A DNA stretch of 19,269 bases, from the NCBI GenBank assembly GCA_946481355.1, contig CAMLNH010000009.1, forward strand, positions 1 to 19,269, in the 5' to 3' direction. The notes under the pieces were generated by a model. The model was not told the DNA's origin. It saw only the letters and a list, made by a program, of their open reading frames with translations, and did not search any database. The stretch comes from an uncultured Curvibacter sp. GTDB taxonomy: Bacteria; Pseudomonadota; Gammaproteobacteria; Burkholderiales; Burkholderiaceae. A program made the translations under genes and the position numbers. How positions within the stretch are numbered: position 1 is the stretch's first letter; each line of letters begins with the position of its first letter. Of this stretch, positions 16,461 through 19,269 are shown one piece after another.

Positions 16461-16948
16461 ATGGCGGGGGGCAGGCTCATGCCGCGAGCGGTGGCGGTCT
16501 GCTCGGCACGGTAGGCTTCCAGCCTGGCACGCAGGGCCGGGTCTTCGTTGGCCAGCATGGCCACGGCAAAGAGCGCCGCATTGGCCGCGCCGGCCTGGCC
16601 GATGGCGAAGGTCGCCACGGGGATGCCCTTGGGCATCTGCACGATGCTGTGCAGGGAATCAACCCCTTGCAGGTGCTTGCTGGCCACCGGCACGCCCAGC
16701 ACAGGCACCGTGGTCTTGGCCGCCAGCATGCCCGGCAGGTGGGCGGCGCCACCGGCGCCGGCGATGATGGCCCTGAGACCGCGGCCGGCCGCAGCTTCCG
16801 CGTAGGCGAACATGTCATCGGGCATGCGGTGTGCCGAGACGACCTTGGCCTCGTGACCGATGCCAAAGTGGTGGAGAATCTGGACTGCCTGTTGCATGGT
16901 GTCCCAGTCGGAACTGGAGCCCATGACGACACCGATGAGTGTTTTCAT
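16457..16948 (-). CDS. purE: N5-carboxyaminoimidazole ribonucleotide mutase (class I)
   Basis: A 163-residue enzyme that moves the carboxyl group from N5-CAIR to give CAIR, acting right after PurK. Family motifs are in order: [10 protein letters not shown] near the N-terminus, VVSAHRMPD (the catalytic His is in SAHR), [13 protein letters not shown] and the [14 protein letters not shown] segment. The presence of purK marks class I. The ATG at 16948 is preceded directly by TCGAGG with no spacer, an unusable Shine-Dalgarno position, and by TAAAAT 6 nt upstream of the ATG. It heads the purE-purK-sua5 operon and is divergent from cnoX. Confidence 0.96.
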   Translation of the reverse strand: MKTLIGVVMGSSSDWDTMQQAVQILHHFGIGHEAKVVSAHRMPDDMFAYAEAAAGRGLRAIIAGAGGAAHLPGMLAAKTTVPVLGVPVASKHLQGVDSLHSIVQMPKGIPVATFAIGQAGAANAALFAVAMLANEDPALRARLEAYRAEQTATARGMSLPPAI

Positions 16949-16954
16949 CCTCGA

Positions 16955-16983
16955 ATTTTACTTTCCCGCCCCGGATCGGCCCA
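16955..16983 (-). promoter_or_regulatory. Candidate purE promoter overlapping the cnoX 5' side
   Basis: On the minus strand TAAAAT (16960-16955, 5 of 6 to consensus) lies 6 nt before the purE ATG. With an 18-nt spacer a TTGGGC (3 of 6) falls at 16984-16979, touching the cnoX start codon. A start at the normal distance would be at or next to the ATG, giving a leaderless message. Confidence 0.35.
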
Positions 16984-16984
16984 A

Positions 16985-17944
16985 ATGATAGACATCACCA
17001 CTGAAAACTTCGAAACCGAAGTCATCCACGCCTCCCTGTCCGTGCCCGTGCTGGTGGATTTCTGGGCTCCTTGGTGCGGCCCCTGCAAGTCGCTGACGCC
17101 CATCCTCGAAAAGCTCGAAGCCGCCTACGAAGGCCGTTTCGTGCTGGCCAAGATCAACTCCGACGAACAGCAGGAGCTGGCCGCGGCCTTCGGCATCCGC
17201 AGCATCCCGACCTGCGTGCTCATGATGGGCGGCAAGCCCGTGGACGGCTTCATGGGCGCCCTGCCCGAGGGCAAGCTGCGTGAGTTCCTCGACAAGCACC
17301 TGCCTGGCGAAGACCAGCTGCAGGCCCAGACCGACGCCGAAGAGGCACAGGACCACCTGGCGTCCGGCGACATCGAGAGCGCGCTGGAACGCATGGCGCA
17401 GGCCCTGCAGGCCGACCCGGCCAACGACGAGCTGCGTTACGACCACATCAAGCTGCTGATCGGCAGCGGCGATCTCGCTCAGGCCGCGGCCCAGCTGGCC
17501 CCCACGCTGGCGCGCATCCCCGTGCCGCTTCAGTTCGAGGCCCTGCAGCAATGGCTCAACGCCCTGGAGTTCGTGGGCAACGATCCGCGCGGCCAGTGGC
17601 CGCTGGAGAAGTTCGACGAGGCCATCGCGGCCAACAAGCGCGACTTCGCCGCCCGCTTTGCCAAGGCGCGCGTGCTCATGGCCGCCAATGAATGGGTGGC
17701 TGCGCTCGACGAGCTGCTGGAGATCATCATGCGCGACAAGAAGTGGGACGAGGAAGCCCCGCGCAAGACCTTCATCGCCATCCTGGAGCTGCTCACGCCG
17801 CCCAAGCCCAAGCAGGCCGGACCGGAGGTGAGCGGCAAGAGCGCCGGCGGAATAGAACTGGCAGGCCACGCCACAGTGCAGCAGGACGAACAGGCCGCGC
17901 TGGTCTCTGCCTACCGGCGCAAGCTCAGCATGGCTTTGAATTGA
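16985..17944 (+). CDS. cnoX: CnoX/YbbN-like thioredoxin with TPR domain
   Basis: A 319-residue cytoplasmic protein joining a thioredoxin domain (residues 1-110) to tetratricopeptide-like helices (about 115-275). The active site is canonical WCGPCK, with cysteines C31 and C34, and a cis-proline sits in SIPTC. CnoX in E. coli is a holdase that guards proteins from bleach stress and hands them to GroEL. It lacks a full CXXC, whereas homologs with CXXC can also reduce disulfides. The C-terminal part contains a 30-residue Gly/Ala-rich segment before YRRKLSMALN. The ATG at 16985 is the family start; the ORF upstream overlaps purE. There is only a weak GGA ribosome-binding site. The gene ends at a strong terminator. 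Confidence 0.9.
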   Translation: MIDITTENFETEVIHASLSVPVLVDFWAPWCGPCKSLTPILEKLEAAYEGRFVLAKINSDEQQELAAAFGIRSIPTCVLMMGGKPVDGFMGALPEGKLREFLDKHLPGEDQLQAQTDAEEAQDHLASGDIESALERMAQALQADPANDELRYDHIKLLIGSGDLAQAAAQLAPTLARIPVPLQFEALQQWLNALEFVGNDPRGQWPLEKFDEAIAANKRDFAARFAKARVLMAANEWVAALDELLEIIMRDKKWDEEAPRKTFIAILELLTPPKPKQAGPEVSGKSAGGIELAGHATVQQDEQAALVSAYRRKLSMALN

Positions 17945-17959
17945 AAGGTCAGGCCCAGA

Positions 17960-17987
17960 AAAAACGGCACCTGCGGGTGCCGTTTTT
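17960..17987. terminator. Bidirectional intrinsic terminator between cnoX and purC
   Basis: A perfect 12-bp stem (17960-17971 with 17976-17987) closes a TGCG loop. The plus strand continues into a T-run after the GC part, and the minus strand likewise has six T. It lies 15 bp after the cnoX stop and 17 bp after the purC stop, so it can serve both convergent genes. Confidence 0.92.
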
Positions 17988-18004
17988 ATTGGCGTGGTGC
18001 GGGT

Positions 18005-18901
18005 TCAGGCCGTCAGCCGGGTCAGCGCTTCGCGGTATTTGGCCGCGGTCTTCTCGATCACCTCTTGCGGCAGCGCGGGCGCCGGTTTGGTCTTGCCCCA
18101 GGGCTTGCCGTTCACCGTGGCCGTCTCCAGCCAGTCGCGCAGGAACTGCTTGTCGTAGCTCGGCGGATTGGCGCCCTCCTGGTAGCCCTCGACGGGCCAG
18201 TAGCGCGAGGAGTCCGGCGTGAGCACCTCGTCCATGAGCACCAGCTGGCCCTGCTTGTCGAGGCCGAACTCGAACTTGGTGTCGGCGATGATGATGCCCT
18301 TCTTGAGGGCGATCTCGCTCGCGGCCTTGTAGAGCGCGATGGAGATGTCGCGTATCTGCGCGGCCAGCGCCGGGCCGATCATCTCCACGGTCTTCTCGTA
18401 GGTGATGTTCTCGTCGTGCTCGCCGACGTCGGCCTTGGCCGCGGGCGTGTAGATGGGCTCAGGCAGCTTGCTGGCGTTCTTCAGACCCGCCGGCAGCTTG
18501 ACGCCGCAGACCGACTGGCTGGCCTGGTACTCGGCCCAGCCGCTGCCGGCCAGGTAGCCGCGCACCACGGCTTCCACGGGGATGGGCTTGAGGCGCTTGA
18601 CCAGCATGGCACGGCCGCGCACCTGGGCCACTTCCTGGGGCTGCACCACGCTCTCGGGGTTGTCGCCCGTAAGGTGGTTGGGGCAGATGTGACCGAGCTT
18701 GTCGAACCAGAACAGCGCCATCCGGGTGAGCAGCTCACCCTTGCCGGGGATGGGCTCGCCCATGATGACGTCGAAGGCGCTGATGCGGTCCGAGGCCACC
18801 ATGAGGATGCGCTCCTCGCCGACGGCGTAGTTGTCGCGCACCTTGCCGCGCGCGAGCAGGGGCAGGGAGCTGATGCTGGAGGTGTGCAGGGCGTTCGTCA
18901 T
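18005..18901 (-). CDS. purC: Phosphoribosylaminoimidazole-succinocarboxamide synthase
   Basis: A 298-residue enzyme that joins aspartate to CAIR using ATP to give SAICAR, the step after PurE. Motifs seen are [11 protein letters not shown] near the N-terminus, [22 protein letters not shown], and FEFGLD followed by [15 protein letters not shown] (the SAICAR synthetase signatures). The length fits the longer (about 295 residue) form common in betaproteobacteria rather than the 237-residue E. coli enzyme. The ATG at 18901 is chosen over an in-frame TTG at 18919 because homologs begin near [13 protein letters not shown] residues and a GAG lies about 6 nt before it. It shares strand and neighbourhood, but not an operon, with purE-purK. 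Confidence 0.96.
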   Translation of the reverse strand: MTNALHTSSISSLPLLARGKVRDNYAVGEERILMVASDRISAFDVIMGEPIPGKGELLTRMALFWFDKLGHICPNHLTGDNPESVVQPQEVAQVRGRAMLVKRLKPIPVEAVVRGYLAGSGWAEYQASQSVCGVKLPAGLKNASKLPEPIYTPAAKADVGEHDENITYEKTVEMIGPALAAQIRDISIALYKAASEIALKKGIIIADTKFEFGLDKQGQLVLMDEVLTPDSSRYWPVEGYQEGANPPSYDKQFLRDWLETATVNGKPWGKTKPAPALPQEVIEKTAAKYREALTRLTA

Positions 18902-18931
18902 GGGCGGCTCTGAAAACAAAAGGCCAAAAAG

Positions 18932-18959
18932 AAAAAGCCCGGCGCGCCTGGCGCCGGGC
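18932..18959 (-). terminator. Intrinsic terminator after the aldolase gene
   Basis: A perfect 9-bp GC-rich stem (18937-18945 with 18951-18959) closes a 5-nt loop and is followed on the minus strand by five T. It lies 33 bp past the aldolase stop and 36 bp before the purC ATG. Confidence 0.85.
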
Positions 18960-18964
18960 CCGTG

Positions 18965-18973
18965 ATTATCGCA
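18965..18973 (-). promoter_or_regulatory. Candidate extended -10 of purC
   Basis: TGCGATAAT on the minus strand (18973-18965) is an extended -10 (TGn plus 5 of 6 hexamer). There is no good -35. The start site would fall near 18958, so the purC leader would begin with the aldolase terminator hairpin. This is tentative. Confidence 0.3.
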
Positions 18974-18991
18974 AGTTCGCGATCGGGGGGC

Positions 18992-19269
18992 TCAGTTCAC
19001 CACCTGGGCCAGCTCGCCCTTGGCATAGCGCTGGGCCATGACCTGCAACGTGGCACCCTTGACCTTGGCACCCTGGCCCTCGCAGCCGAACTCCAGGTAA
19101 CGCGCCTTGCAGACCAGCCGGGCGGCTTCGCGGGCGGGCTTGAGCCATTCACGCGCGTCGAACTTGTCCGGGTTCTCGGCCAGGAACTTGCGCACCGCGC
19201 CCGTCATCGCCAGACGGATGTCGGTGTCGATGTTGATCTTGCGCACGCCGTGCTTGATGGCTTCCTGGA
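18992..19269 (-). CDS. Class II fructose-1,6-bisphosphate aldolase (C-terminal part, 5' end outside window)
   Basis: The last 92 or so residues of a zinc-dependent aldolase that splits fructose 1,6-bisphosphate in glycolysis and forms it in gluconeogenesis or the Calvin cycle. The frame is open to the right edge. The sequence EAIKHGVRKINIDTDIRLAM contains the family's NIDTD substrate-binding segment, followed by DKFDAREWLKPAREA and CKARYLEFGCEGQG, typical of the roughly 350-residue proteobacterial enzymes called fba or cbbA. A GTG at 19246 could look like a start but lies inside this conserved segment. The neighbouring terminator ends its transcript before purC. Confidence 0.93.
   Translation of the reverse strand, partial: QEAIKHGVRKINIDTDIRLAMTGAVRKFLAENPDKFDAREWLKPAREAARLVCKARYLEFGCEGQGAKVKGATLQVMAQRYAKGELAQVVN

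Noticed and set aside
15369..16514. A 381-codon open frame opposite purK and purE
   Set aside because: It is antisense to two certain purine genes and has no recognisable motif.
19068..19246. Small separate gene starting at GTG 19246
   Set aside because: The frame continues upstream to the window edge in a conserved aldolase sequence, so it is the C-terminal part of a larger gene.

Overview
The window is about 19.3 kb of high-GC, densely packed bacterial chromosome. Protein families, gene order and codon use all point to a betaproteobacterium of the order Burkholderiales, most likely Comamonadaceae; this is inferred from recalled resemblance, not from a search. I see 21 protein-coding genes, two of them cut by the window ends. 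There are no tRNA or rRNA genes, no insertion sequence, no CRISPR array and no stretch over 300 bases without a gene.

Left part (1-5803): the 3' end of uvrA (excision repair) meets a gene for an RcnB-like lipoprotein. Next come pyrF (UMP synthesis) and a small NAD(P)-binding oxidoreductase. The oxidoreductase is divergent from a LysR-type regulator, and they share a 105-bp promoter region.

Middle (5804-8528): a catabolic cassette with a vanillate O-demethylase pair (vanA oxygenase, vanB reductase, ATGA overlap) lies behind a MarR-type regulator. A good promoter with two tandem operator-like inverted repeats lies between regulator and vanA, so substrate-responsive repression is likely. This is the only clearly accessory part of the window.

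Centre (8525-12520): a run of minus-strand genes, several overlapping by ATGA: eamA-type transporter, tsaB (t6A modification), rimI (S18 acetylation), a family 4 uracil-DNA glycosylase, a small membrane-anchored protein of unknown role, and thpR (2',3'-cyclic phosphodiesterase). The glycosylase gene carries a perfect 15-bp inverted repeat with a 4-nt loop inside its coding sequence.

Right part (12558-19269): dacB (penicillin-binding protein 4 type) and a SemiSWEET sugar-transporter gene run rightwards and meet the purE-purK-sua5 operon, which runs leftwards. cnoX (thioredoxin-TPR chaperone) is divergent from purE and ends at a strong bidirectional terminator facing purC. Beyond purC lies the 3' end of a class II fructose-bisphosphate aldolase gene with its own terminator.

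Most of the window is conserved housekeeping. The signals most worth a second look are the tandem vanA operators under a MarR rather than a GntR regulator, the hairpin inside the glycosylase gene, and a recurring layout at pyrF, eamA, dacB and purE. In that layout a -10-like hexamer sits 6-7 nt before the ATG without a usable Shine-Dalgarno, which suggests leaderless transcripts.
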